DNA of 64,000 nucleotides from Hedera helix (GCA_947179155.2 OX359282.1:26677221-26741220); one strand, 5' to 3'. Numbered from the stretch's first letter, positions 48,486 to 59,757 are shown. Translations and numbers: made by a program. Notes: generated by a model not told the origin, from the sequence alone.

Positions 48486-49121
48486 CTACTTCCTGAGCAG
48501 CACCACATTAGCTAACCACTCCGGGTATTCGATCTCCTGAATTATACCAGCTTCCAAAAGCTTTCCGATCTCGTCGTCAATTACTCTTTGCCTTTCGGGT
48601 GCGAAGATCCTCCTCTTCTGTCGAACTGGTCTCTTTTCTGAATCAACCGACAGCCGATGAACAGCCACTCCTTTAGCTAATCCGGGCATGTCATTGGGTG
48701 TCCAGGCGAAGATATCGGCATATGTCTGAAGCAGCTTCACCAACTCCTTCTTGACTGGATCCTGTAACCCGGCACCAATCTTCACCACTTTCAGGGGATT
48801 GCCCGGTATCAGCTTAACGTCTTCAGTTTCCTCGGCAGGTAAAGCCAAGGGTTCTGTAGCCCCCTCTGTGAAAGGCTCCACATCCACCTTCACTGTTTGT
48901 TTGAACTTACTGACCCCTACCGAAGACGATGTAAGCGTATGTCGATAGCACCTTCGGGCTATATCCAAGTCGCCCAACACTTCCCCGACCCCGTTAACAG
49001 TAGGAAACTTCATCTTAAAATGCGGGATCGAGGTCACTGCCTGAAGGGCCGATAAGGTGGTTCGGCCTAAGATGACATTATAAGTCGAATCCACTTGTAC
49101 CACAAAAAACTTCACCATCAC
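48486..49121 (-). pseudogene. Element H: protease end and RT start
   Basis: In the same frame as gag after a TAG at 49122-49124. It includes the end of protease (YNVILGRTTL) and the RT N-terminus (RQKRRIFAPER, IDDEIGKLLEAGIIQEIEYP), and ends at TAG 48486-48488, where the sequence goes on in frame as NGKWRVCIDY. Confidence 0.85.
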
Positions 49122-51594
49122 CTACCTCTGTCTCGGAGGAGTTCCGAACACTACCGGTAGCTCGACCGTCCCGACCACGGGAACTTGTTCATTGCCAAAT
49201 CCATACAGGGGAGCCTCGAAACCTACCTCCATTCTCACACCTTGTAAGTCCATCCTCTGATATACGTGGCTATATAAGACATCGACCGAAGAACCGTTGT
49301 CAATCATCATCCGTTTCATATCGACGGGGCCGACCTGGGCCGTGATGACTAGAGCCCCTTCGTGTGGTTCTACGGCATCGAGAGGGTAATCTTCGTCGGT
49401 GAAAGAAATCACAGTCCCCGGGAATGGCTTTTCCACTTTTATTGGACGGTCTACTGTCATGACCCCATCGGGTCCGGCCCGCCGCTTCTTGCCACCTTGC
49501 CTCTGGAAGGTTCCACCAGAGATGACATCGACGACTCTTCTCTGTGGACACCCCTCCTGGGCGGGAGGCTGACTTCCCCCCAGAGCCTGCCGACCAGCAA
49601 CATACTGAACCAATTCACCTTTCTGTACATTTCTTTCGATCATCTCCTTCAGTGCTTTGCACCTCCCTGTAGAGTGGCCCTTGTCTTGGTGGTACTGACA
49701 GTAGAACCTCCGATCCCCCCCTTTAATTGGTGGAGGCGGTTCATAGCAGGGTTTTCCCCTTATCTCGTCCAAAATGAGCACCCTGTCAGTGTTCAATGGA
49801 GTATATACCTTCGGTGGCTGTTTCGGACGGAACGGCATTTTCTCGGTCTGAGGTGGTACTGCTGTCTTTGGACCAATCCGATCCCACACCCCAGGCTTGG
49901 ATCCTTCCCCCTTGGGCCGAGCTGCCACCTCCTGTGCCGGCGTAAGGTTGTTTATTGCTTCCTCTATCGATATCAATTTTTCAGCCCTCTCGTAGGCGTC
50001 GGCCAAATCTTTAGGAGGGTTGAACATGATGTTTTTTAGTAATTTCTTAGACCGGCTAACATCTAACCCGGTGGTGAAGAATCCCAAGGCCTGAGTCACA
50101 TTGAGTTCCGCCACAGTCCCGACAGCATCCCTGAACCTCTGTACGTACTGTGCCAGGGATTCATTACTCCTCTGCCTGATCTGCATCAGTGAAGCGGTAA
50201 GCTTCCCTCTCCTTTTATTGCTTCTGAATCGCTCATGGAACTTGTCGATTAATTCTCTCCATGAATTGATGCTACCCGGGGGCAAGGACACTACCCATTG
50301 CTTTGCCGCCTTTGTAAGCGTAGTCACAAAGATCTTGCACATCCCCGCCTCCGAGTGATTGAAATAACCCATCACTATCTCATATCCATTGGTGTGGTCA
50401 AATGGATCCCCAGTGCCATCGTACGTATCCAAAAGCGGCAACTTCATTTTTGGGTCTGCTTTCTCCTGGTTAATAGCTGACGAGAAGGGCAACTTGCTGC
50501 TCAACGTCATCGCCTCTGGTTTCACCTCAGCTATCATTCGTTCCATTTCCGCCAGCCATTCCATCAGAAGATCGGTAGGAGCTGGGCCCTGCTGTAAAGG
50601 CTCTTTTGCTAGGCCTTCGACTACCTGACCACCATTGTTCACGTGGTGTTCGGTCCCAAGATGGTTCGGTTGACCCGGCCTCGGATCCTCCCGATGGCGA
50701 TCACCCCCCGAACCAGACCGACCCCGCCTCAGATCATCCCGACGGCGATCACCCTTCAAATCAGACCGTTCTCGCCTCGGATCATCCCGATGGCGATCAT
50801 CCTTCAAATCAAAGCTATCCCGCCTCGGACCCTCCCGATAGCGGTTACTTTCCGAACCAGACCGACCCCCTCTTGGGTCTTCTCGACGGCGATCGCCCTT
50901 CAAATCAGACCGTCCTCGCCTCGGATCATCCCGATGGCGATCATCCTTCAAATCAAATCTATCTCGCCTCGGACCCTCCCGATAGCGGTTACTTTCCGAA
51001 CCAGACCGACCCCCTCTTGGGTCTTCTCGACGGCTACGAGCGTAGCCACTCTTGGTTCTGCTCTCGTATGTTTCTGATTTATTCCTCAGGGGATCATCAT
51101 GAGGCCCCCGAACAACAGTGCGGTGACTATTGAACCTGAAGTCCCCCCATCCAGGTGGTGTGTCCGCAGTCGCCCTCGTCTGCACAGTAGGGGATATACT
51201 GACTCTCCTTCTCCGATGGCGACTCTGGGGGGTGGACTCCCTGGATCTTTCCCCCGCAGTCCGTCGCTCTTTATCCCCCTCCAGCTTAAACAACAAGTTT
51301 TCCATCCTGCTGCTGCGTCTGCAGAACCTGCATAGCATCCTGAGCCTCCTGAACTTTCCTCTTTCTGATGGTTTCCCTCTGATCAATCGTGTTGTTCGCC
51401 CCACCGTGAGTACTCCTTCGGGACCCCCCATTCTTTGTACTTGAAGAAAAGTCCAACCTACGCCTCAACCTGTCTGACAGGGTCCCTTTCGATGTAGACC
51501 TCCCACCGCCAGGTCCCAAACGATCCATCACAGAACCCTTAACAGCACGAGTTGATTTCCCCGCCGACGAACCAGTTTGCTCAATCTGCACCAT
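49122..51594 (-). pseudogene. Element H gag and protease active site
   Basis: The likely start is ATG 51594 (MVQIEQTGSS), 93 bp after the 5' LTR. This frame runs to about 51300 and then the coding signal moves to another frame (ENLLFKLEGDKERR), so one frameshift is needed. There follow an Arg/Asp-rich repeat region (about 50690-51040), the capsid domain (DTYDGTGDPFDHT, WRELIDKFHERFRS), a zinc knuckle of the CxxH-H-C type (YCQYHQDKGHSTGRC) and the protease active site DNGSS. DNGSS in place of DTGS is seen in related elements. TAG at 49122 ends the frame. Confidence 0.85.
50680..51045 (-). repeat. 48-bp coding repeats in H gag (Arg/Asp-rich), about 7 units
   Basis: The protein shows 16-residue units such as REDPRGGRSGSESNRY, REGPRRDRFDLKDDRH and RDDPRRGRSDLKGDRR, in a three-unit order repeated twice (144-bp higher-order repeat) and then a partial round. 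The units are highly charged, which suits RNA binding. Confidence 0.85.
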
Positions 51595-51670
51595 AGTTGT
51601 CTGCCTCGATTATCAAACGAGATTACCACCTCAACTCCTGTGAACAATGATTTCCGTTACACAGAAATGC

Positions 51671-51687
51671 CCTCCTTCTAGCGCCAA
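51671..51687 (-). other. Element H primer binding site
   Basis: On the minus strand, ttggcgctagaaggagg follows the 5' LTR directly and ends the untranslated leader before gag. The position and TGG start fit a tRNA primer site. I did not identify the tRNA. Confidence 0.65.
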
Positions 51688-52247
51688 TGTTAACGCCTGA
51701 TTTTGTAAGCACGTGGAAAATCACCAAAGCACGAGCGCCTGCAACCACAAAACCGTTAGACACCCCCAACACTAGCGACGACCTGGGCCGTCCGAGGATG
51801 CTCCGATGTGAGAGTAAGTAGCAGGCCAAAAGCGTAACAATGGAGAACAATAATGCTAGAATTATTATAGTTCTGTGTAAGATACAAGAGTGTGTACCGT
51901 AATCCAGGAGCTAATGGCTTGTATTTATAGTGCATGTCATCCCCAAAGTCCTCATTGGAGTGAGGCATCCCAATCCAAACCATCTTTGGATTATCCTTAT
52001 TGTCCATAGAAACCTTTCCCAATCACACGTCTGACCTCCACGAAAACAGGAAAAGGACTCTTAATAGGACTAAGCCTCAACCACCCCAAATCGTGCAGGA
52101 AACATCAACCGAGAACTGGGCCTCTCATCCCTGAGCCCAACCCAGCCGATCCCCCATGCCCCAATGTTCATAGTCAAAGTACGAACTCAACCCATCATAT
52201 TTACCCAGCCCAGATGATATCCGGGTCGGACAAATACCATCCCAACA
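51688..52247 (-). repeat. Element H 5' LTR, 560 bp
   Basis: Pairs with 10527-11086. TATA box (CTATAAATAC, minus strand) at 51921-51930. Followed on the plus strand by the AAACT target duplication. Confidence 0.92.
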
Positions 52248-52344
52248 AAACTAAAGATAAATCTTAATACAATCTTTTTCTTTTCATTATATGTAACATT
52301 AGAAAAAAAAAACAAATAAATATGAAAAACCCCAGATCTCAGAA

Positions 52345-53008
52345 TTTCCATCAAAAAAAGAACCAACTCACCATGAGTTAAAAAAACAACATATTTCAAT
52401 ATAAATGGCTGATCAAGGATATTTTATAAAGAACAACAAAACAATGCAACCCTAATTATCAAAGCTAAATCCTAATGTAGGGAAATCATAGTTCAAGATT
52501 AATACAATTCATCTACGTACCTCTAGTAATCAAAGAAACAGGCAAAAGTCACCGAATGACATAAATTTTTTATTGGGAATTTGGGATAGAAGAAGAACAG
52601 AGATTAAGGAGTAGAATAAAGGATGTTTTTTATTATACTAGTGGTACTAGTAATATACATGCATGTTAAGCGCGTGAAATCAAAAAGAAAAGCCCTATTC
52701 TAATTTGAAAAGGAAAAAGATGGCATTCTGCTTTTGGATTGATTATATATATATGGAGTATATATCAACGTTATACGCTAATCCCTCTTTCCATTTTAGT
52801 TTATACCGTTTTAAAATTCAAAATGGGTATGAACTTATTTGATTTTAGTACAAATAATTATAACTACTCCTAAACATAAAAGTATTATAATTATCATGTT
52901 TATTATTTTCAAAACTTATCATTATATCGCGGCTATTAAAATATTAATTTACTAGTTTAAAGATAAATATGTAACAAAAATATAACCTGAAATGTTTGCA
53001 AATTTTTC
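52345..53008. repeat. Duplicated flank, copy 1
   Basis: Aligns in the same orientation with 55308-56610, apart from the foldback element at 55620-56201 that only the second copy carries. Long shared words include acatttcaatataaatgg-like, catctacgtacctctagtaatcaaa and tactagtggtactagtaatata. It holds the empty target site at about 52651-52656. Confidence 0.85.
52521..52625 (-). other. Candidate 5'-UTR exon of the PSI-like gene
   Basis: On the minus strand, attactagag|GTACGT gives a good donor at 52520. Together with the acceptor tctgatattcag beside the PSI-like ATG (9960) it would make an intron of about 0.8 kb without H, and about 42.5 kb with it. This is an inference from splice-site shape and position; the exon's upstream end is not defined. 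The same words occur at 55480-55600. Confidence 0.4.
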
Positions 53009-53734
53009 AAATGAAATCTAACAGTAATGAAACTCTAATGTAATATAGCTACTAAAGAAATCTAATCGTAATTAAAACACTCAATTGTAATATATTTAAT
53101 AAATATAAGCCTAATGGTAATTAAACACTGTAATTAAGATAATATAATTAAATTTAATAGTTACTAAAGAGTTTAATAATATTTACTAAAGAAATCATTT
53201 CCTCCATAATTTTCAAATTATAGAATTATTATTGATTTTTTAATTTAATTTGAAATATTTTTAAGCCTAAAATAGAAAAGATTCTTTAAAAGTTACGAAA
53301 TAATAAATATTATAGTTAGTAAAATTTTCTGGATAATTTACTATATTTATAATTAAATTGATTAAAATTAAATAAATTTATGTTAATTCTAAACATAAAA
53401 TCGTCTCAAATTAATTTTACAAAGGTAATAATAATCTTATATTTTAGGACAAGAGAAGACTAATTAAATCGATGATATACACCTTAATTTTAAAGTTTGT
53501 GTAATAAATAATTTTAACCATGACATTGGAAGTACTTGCTTGGAAAATTATGCCCGCTAGGTACTTAATTGCTTGGAAAATTATGCCCGCTAGGTACTTA
53601 ATTGCTTGGAAAATGCATCTTTGGACTTCTGTACAATATTAAGGGTAGACCTGTAAAAACCTTTTTTTGACGAATAGTCTTTATAAGGAGGAGAAATGCA
53701 AGGGGCGGAGGAAGACTGAAACTCGATCTACAAC
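53009..53734. other. Upstream region of the small secreted-peptide gene
   Basis: Very AT-rich. A 37-bp direct repeat (tgcttggaaaattatgcccgctaggtacttaat) occurs twice at about 53537-53604. No other gene is visible. Confidence 0.5.
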
Positions 53735-54253
53735 ATGGCCTCCTCATCCAAGAGAATAACTTCAACCCTATTGACCTTGTTAGTTGCCATCTTCATCATG
53801 CAGTTAACTTTTGTTCATGCAGCAGGTTTGTGTTCTAAATTCTGATGTTAATGTACATGGTGCAGGTATTCAGTTGAACAAGAGAACTTTTTAATATCAG
53901 TAGTATTGTTAGGGTAAAACTATAGGCATCAGAAGAAATCTTGGCAAGTAGTACACATTCAACACTGTGCTTTAAGATTATATAGGATAAAGTTGTGTCC
54001 GTACTGTTTTTCAGAATTTTTTTCGGTACCTGTATCTTTATTATTATTTTGGCTATGATTGAAAGTAATAAATGAGTTACAGAACTATCTATGGATTTAT
54101 TTACTTTTTGCAGATGGAAATGGGATGATGTTCATATTAAAAAAACGCAAACCCAGTCCCCCCCCCCCCCCCCCCCCCCCCCTCCATCCACAAATAAACC
54201 TGTCCACGTATTTCCAGAACCACGTAAACCTTCGCCTCCACCTCCATCTCTGA
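53735..54253 (+). CDS. Small secreted proline-rich peptide (hypothetical), two exons
   Basis: Exon 1 (53735-53825) encodes MASSSKRITS followed by a strongly hydrophobic stretch (LLTLLVAIFIMQL) and FVHAA, a classic signal peptide with a plausible cleavage after AA. A 288-nt intron (53826-54113, gtttgt...ttttgcag, phase 1) joins exon 2 (54114 on): DGNGMMFILKKRKPS, then a run of prolines coded by 25 Cs. In the frame given by this sequence the product ends at 54253. One frame over, after the C-run, the tail reads PVHVFPEPRKPSPPPP and ends SPPVPN at 54288, which looks more like a proline-rich secreted peptide. So the C-tract length decides the C-terminus and may be miscalled. I do not recognise the family; a secreted signalling or cell-wall peptide is possible. 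Confidence 0.6.
54158..54182 (+). repeat. C25 homopolymer inside the peptide exon
   Basis: Twenty-five consecutive C residues encode the proline run. Such tracts change length easily in replication and in sequencing, and here each change shifts the frame of the peptide tail. Confidence 0.9.
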
Positions 54254-54288
54254 CTGATGCTCGAAGCTCGCCGCCAGTCCCTAACTAG

Positions 54289-55116
54289 TTTAGCTTTGTG
54301 CTCTAATAATGTTTACAAAGTGACACATACAGTGTGACAAATGTAGTTTCATAGTAACCTGTTGGTTAATCAAATTTTACTAAAATTTAATGGCAGAATT
54401 ATTTGATATTCTAGGTTCTTATTTTCTTCTCAGAGGGGAGGAGAATTGTACGTAATACTTTTTTGTGAATACTTTATGATTCCCATTGCAAGTTCTTACA
54501 TGTTAGGGGCCATGTGTTCCGAATTTTATTTAATGACCTGATGAACTGATATGATGCATCGTGATGGTCTTATGGATTAGAGATTAATAAACTTCAGCGA
54601 GAGGACTACAGGTAAATTTTAAATTTATAACACCCACTACTTGCTTATCAATTCACATCTGCAATTAATTGTATTCAATAGTATGTTCTTTGAGTTACGT
54701 AGCCCACCACGGGTTCAACAAAAAAGCTACTAGTGTAACTACTAGGCTCACCAAAAAAGCTGTCACTCGGGGTGACAAATTATTTGTGATTAGTTCATTA
54801 AATTTTACTATAATTTGCAATAAAACTTAATGTTGATAAATTTTAATTGAAATTTCCACTTTGGGGTACTTCCCTTCATAATCTTAATGTCATATGCGTC
54901 AAATCGAACATATAAAGACATTAACCTCTCTAGCTAATTAACTCAAACTCAATTACATCTCGAGATATTTGATCTGGGACAAGAATGCAATCAACATATC
55001 TTTAATCAAATCACCTGCCATGATGAGTAGTAATATATGCTACTAATACTTTCATGCCTTTATTACATGGTAAAGAAGCGGTATCTTCAAATTCAAATTC
55101 GCAGATGTAGTTTCGT
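54289..55116. other. Intergenic DNA after the peptide gene
   Basis: Probably holds the 3' UTR of the peptide gene at its start. No other gene or repeat recognised. Confidence 0.45.
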
Positions 55117-56610
55117 AAATTACAACTAAATGCATTCTAATATGATTGATTATCTACAAGCTTCTATTCTATGCCACTTTGAAAATATCTTGGGCTAAAA
55201 AACAAGGGTGAAAGAGGACAAGTTTATACTTGGTTATCATATCACTTGTGTGGAATAAGTCTTGATATAGACAGATATATTTTTGCCAACTTGTTCTCAA
55301 GTAGAATTTCCAACAACAAAAGAACCAATTCACCAGGAGAAAAAAAAAAACATATTTCAATATAAATGGATGATCAAAGATATTTTACAAAGAACAACAA
55401 AAAAATACAACTCTTGTTATCAAATCTAAATCCTAATTTAGGATAATCATAGTTCAAGATAAATACAATTCATCTACGTACCTCTAGTAATCAAAGAAAA
55501 AAAGGCAAAACTCACCGAATGACAGAAATATTTTATTGGGAATTGGGAATAGAAGAACAGAGATTAAGGAGTAGAATAAAGAATGCTTTTCATTATACTA
55601 GTGGTACTAGTAATATATATTAGGGGTGTACACGGTCGGTTTGATCGGTTTTTTGAGAAAAAAAATAGCTAAACCATTTAAGTCGATTATAAAAAATTAA
55701 AAATCAAAATCCCCCCAAATTTTTACATCGTAATCGGTTATCGGTTTATTCGGTTTCGGTTAAATCGGTCGATTTATTCGGTTCCATAATTGATAATTTG
55801 ATATTCATTATATTGCCAATTTTTCATAATAATTAATAAATCACTAACTCAATAACTACTAATTATGATAGAAGTTCTCTAAATCCGAAAAATAAAAATT
55901 AACTAATTCACTTATCAGGATAGAAGTTTTGCAAATTCGTCACAATAAAGGCATATAATAAATATATAATTATATAAAATAAATATTTATTAAAAAAGTA
56001 TATAAATTATATTATAATTTTAAATTGTTCAGTCGGTTTCAGTTTTTTAAGAAGTCAAACCAACCCGGCCGAATTAGTTTCGGTTTTTCAGTTTTATAGT
56101 ATTCGATTTTTTTGATTTTATGTTTTTCGGTTTAAAATAATAACGGTTCTGTTCGATTCGGTCGATTTTTCTATTTTTTTCAATTTTGTGTGTACCCCTA
56201 ATATACATGCATGTTAAGCGCATAAAATCAAAAAAGAAAGTCCTATTCTAATTTGAAAAGGAAAATGATGGGCATTCAGTTTTTGGATTGATTATATATA
56301 TATATATTAACATTATACGCTAATCCCTCTTTCCATTTTACTTTATACTCTCTCTAAGGTTGTTGATACATTTTAATATACTTGAACTTTGATTGTAAAG
56401 TTTTAAAATTCAAAATCAAAGTAAACTTATTTGATTTTAGTACAAATAATTATAACTATTCCTACATTTAAAAGTTTTATAATTATCATATTTATTGCTT
56501 TCAAAACTTATTATTATGTCATTATCATGTCGCGGCTAGTAAACTACTAATTTACTAGTTTAAGGATAAATATGTAATAAAAATATATCCCGAAATGTTC
56601 ACAAAAATTT
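55117..56610. repeat. Duplicated flank, copy 2 (matches 1-190 and 52345-53008)
   Basis: The first part (55117-55306) matches the window start; the second (55308-56610, less the inserted element) matches 52345-53008. In this copy the two parts are side by side, whereas elsewhere they lie on opposite sides of the PSI-like gene. A tandem duplication of the locus followed by deletion of the gene from this copy would explain it. Confidence 0.75.
55620..56201. mobile_element. Foldback transposon-like element, 582 bp
   Basis: The ends TTAGGGGTGTACAC (55620) and GTGTGTACCCCTAA (56201) are inverted repeats. The interior is rich in tcggttt and aaccga words on the two sides, so the whole element can fold. 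There is no ORF, and the homologous unoccupied site is present at about 52651. The target duplication is TA-rich (ta or tata) and its exact length is unclear because of flanking TA repeats. It is a non-autonomous DNA element; the superfamily is not assigned. Confidence 0.8.
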
Positions 56611-58241
56611 CAAACGGATCGTATCGATGATGCTGAATTTTAAAATTTTAAAAACTGATTTAATAAAGTCTAAATATTTTCTAATTATGGAAGGAAGGGA
56701 GCAAGAATTTTATTCTATTTTTTAAGTGTTTATAAAACAGATTTAAGGTATCAAAAATAATTTTTAATATTATATCCGTCAAAAACATGAGTTCTACTTC
56801 CTCTTTTTTTTAATATTAAGCTGTGCTACATAAATTTTAATGATTTTTAATAATTAAAATTAGTTTTGAAATTTAAATATTTAAAAATTATTTTACTAAA
56901 TTATGTCCCCAAAAATATTATTTGGAAAACAAAATAAAAAATAAGACTTCTTTCCATACAAAGGAGTATTATATATATATATATATATATTTACTATACT
57001 TATAAGATTGTTAAATGTATAATATTCAAATGAAGTATGTAAAAACATTAATTGAATATAATATTTAAATTCGTATCACAAACATAAAAATTAAAAAATG
57101 TGTACCTTAAATATTTAACTAACCGCAAATTGACACGTCATAACTTTCTCGTAAAAACGTTACCCCTCAAAATTAGGGCACGTGTGAATCTATAAACCTT
57201 TTCGGGTTTCCTGTTAATTGTTATTGATGGATTATGTGGTCTTTAATCCAGCTGTTAATGTATGAAGATAGTCCTTTTAATTACCGTAAAAAGTCAACTT
57301 ATATTTTTTTTCCTTTTCTTTTATTTTTTTGATGATATCAGTTAAGACTGATCATATTGATGATGGTAATTCAAACCTTTGAAAAAAAAAGGTTGGATTA
57401 TACTAGCTTGACATTCTATTTCTAAGAGAATAGATTTTATAAGAAATACGTGTAAATTAATAGTTTTATAACAATCATTAAATTAATTGTTTTACGATTA
57501 AATCACTTTTTTTAAACTTCAGTACATCAAGAACAAAATATGAAAATACTATCCGTCTAATAATTAATACGTTCGTATTTAAATCAATTTTCTTTTGTCA
57601 TTAAATTAGTTTGTTTTACGACATTCGTATTTAAATCACTTTTCTTTTCTTTTGCCATTAGATTACGACATTTGTATTTAAATTACTTTCCACTTGAATT
57701 TAAACTACGGGTAATGACATTTTAATTTAAATCACTTTCCACCTGAATTTAAACTGCGGGTAATATTAGGGGTGAGTTTTCTTGATATAGTCTCTCTCAG
57801 ATGACCTTCCATAGCTTTCAAGACTCCGGGTGGTGAAGTTGAAAATGGCAAAACCCAGTGGTAAAATGCATTTAACTCGATTTGGTTATCCATCCAAATG
57901 CAACCTTAAATTTGATTTTCAACTATGGACATATCGCTAGGTTATCCAACCGTAATTATAGTAAAAATGAATATTGTTACATAAAAAAGTACAACAAAAG
58001 ATACATCATACATGCACTAATGTGATTACAAATGCACAAAAACAAAAATAAAAATAAAAAATTAGTCCAAGTACAAGTAATATCTATGCTTTAGATACTA
58101 CAACATGATACATGAACCTCTTCTGAATATGAGGTGGACTGAATTAGCTGGCGGAACATAAAAGAATCCCCCGAACCAGAGCATATGTGCCACGTTGAAT
58201 TACCATCATCTATCAGAAACTATAAATCCCCATACCCAGAG
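56611..58241. other. AT-rich intergenic DNA
   Basis: No gene seen. It contains a (ta)n run at 56971-56990, a Stowaway-like word (ggaaggaagggagc) near 56687, and a diverged direct repeat of about 60 bp (ttaaatcactttccac-tgaatttaaact-cgggtaat) at 57680-57765. Confidence 0.5.
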
Positions 58242-59757
58242 CTATAAATCTTCGAGTTCAATTCCTTTCATGCTTTTGACTATGTCCTCAACTCTTACAG
58301 ACATGAACTCGGCATGATTCTCGAGATCTTTAATAATCATGTGCAGCTGTCTTTGGAATGCTGCAGATCGTTCTCTTTCCTGCTGCAGTTCCTTTGACAG
58401 ATCTTGGATTTTCTTATCCTTCTCTTCCTGCAACAAAGCAATGAAATATCAATGACAATTCCGGTAAAAAATAAATAGTTCGACCATAGTTACAATGTCG
58501 ATTAACATAACTGAATTTCTATTTGATTTGTTGATTATATCATTATCAAAAATAATACCAGCCTCATGGTCAATTCATGTTGTGAGCTCATCTACGAATC
58601 TACAATCATATATGAAGTTGGAAGGTAATAACTAATAACTAAAGTTCACAGGATGAAACAGGTGAAGCCTAGAAGATCAGTTTATGTATCATAATTTAGT
58701 TTACATCTGATACATAAAACGATGTGAAGTAGGTTTAAGCTACCAACATTAATTTCAAGATGTAAACAAATGAAAAGAGAATGCAATGTGCAGCAGATAA
58801 TGTTGTGAAGGTTCAGTTAGCTGCATTAAAGGGAAACGCTCAAGCCCACAAACAATCAGGCAGACAAATCATTTTTGCTATCTCAATTTATACAGCCGAC
58901 AGTGGACCTAAAACGAAAAATTCTAACAATTTAAAACTAAAACTATATTCCACAGCTACTTCTGGTGAAAGGCTTGAGAGCTAGCTGTCAACCGAAAGAC
59001 TTACCATTATTCATTCACAACACAATTAAGATCCGTAAACTGTGAATTCAAAAATAAGCAATTACAAATAAGGGAGGAAAAACAAGAAAGGTAAGTGGCA
59101 ACTAATTTTATATAAAAAAGCCTAGATGTATACCACTAAGATTTATTCCACATTAAATGCAGTTATATTTGTTGTGATATTCAATCTCAGACGTACCTCG
59201 CTGAGTATATTTACAATTGGGAGCTCCCCAGCAGATTGGCACCTAGGCATTAGCTTGTGGTTGTGCTCCCTTACAAATTTGGTGACCACCCATATACCTC
59301 CATCTCTTGCTGCCAATCTGATCATTGCCTTGCACCCTTCTCTTGTCACTGGCCTGGGAGGAAGAACCCTATCCTTTTTAAGTGTATGCTTTGCTGCACG
59401 GAAACCTTCTCTTGAACACACAAAATCGCGGCCAATTATAGCCATGGTCTTTAGCGAGTGTCTAACTCTATTTGTCCGTATTGTGAAACCTGTATACTTG
59501 GCATATTCATAATAAAAATCCCTTGCATCCTCTAAACATGGGAAAGTCTTCCCAGTAAACGGTTCTAGCCCTTCAGCACTTGATCCATTAGCTGAAGGTT
59601 CCATAAAAATCAAATCATCATTTACAGTTCGGCTTGCTCTGCCATTATTCAATAGCCCATCTCCATTGGAATGACATTCACCATAGTCCTCAAATGTTTC
59701 ATCTTCTGAAGCTTGCTCGCTATCAAAACTATGATGCCCACCTGAAGTGCCTGCCAT
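58242..59757 (-). CDS. FAR1-related factor (single FAR1 DNA-binding domain), two coding exons
   Basis: Exon 1 (59757-59197) encodes an acidic N-terminus (SFDSEQASEDETFEDYGE), then a FAR1-type DNA-binding domain at about residues 65-170: EPFTGKTFPCLEDARDFYYE, GRDFVCSREGFR, TREGCKAMIRLAARDGGIW and VVTKFVREHNHKL, with the C and H residues of its zinc-binding fold. The donor GAG|GTACGT at 59196 and acceptor ttgttgcag at 58428 (phase 0) join exon 2 (58427-58242), a charged coiled coil (EEKDKKIQDLSKELQQERER) ending at 58242. The product is 248 residues from ATG 59757, or 256 from ATG 59781. There is no MULE transposase or SWIM domain, so it fits the short FRF group that is thought to modulate FHY3/FAR1-type transcription factors in the nucleus. 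It is intact as read. Confidence 0.85.

Larger units (their letters stand above)
10522..52252 (-). mobile_element. Element H: Tat-lineage Ty3/gypsy retrotransposon, nested host
   Basis: The element spans 10527-52247 and is flanked by AAACT at 10522-10526 and 52248-52252. Its two LTRs are both exactly 560 bp (10527-11086 and 51688-52247), starting TGTTAACGCC and ending ATCCCAACA on the plus strand. Without the two later insertions it is 10,410 bp. Gag-pol lies on the minus strand: gag, PR with DNGSS, RT with YVDD, an RNase H, a second archaeal-type RNase H (TLYVDGSSS, NNEAEYEA) and INT. A dual RNase H is a known mark of the Tat lineage. An extra ORF lies antisense near the 3' LTR. Several nonsense codons and frameshifts show that it is inactive. 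Confidence 0.92.

Noticed and set aside
55169..55360. Minus-strand ORF of 63 codons in the duplicated flank
   Set aside because: It is not open in the homologous copy at the window start and has no protein features.
56320..56705. Stowaway MITE (ccctctttcc near 56325 and ggaaggaaggga near 56687)
   Set aside because: The ends are only loosely inverted and no TA target duplication could be fixed; it was left as a word similarity.
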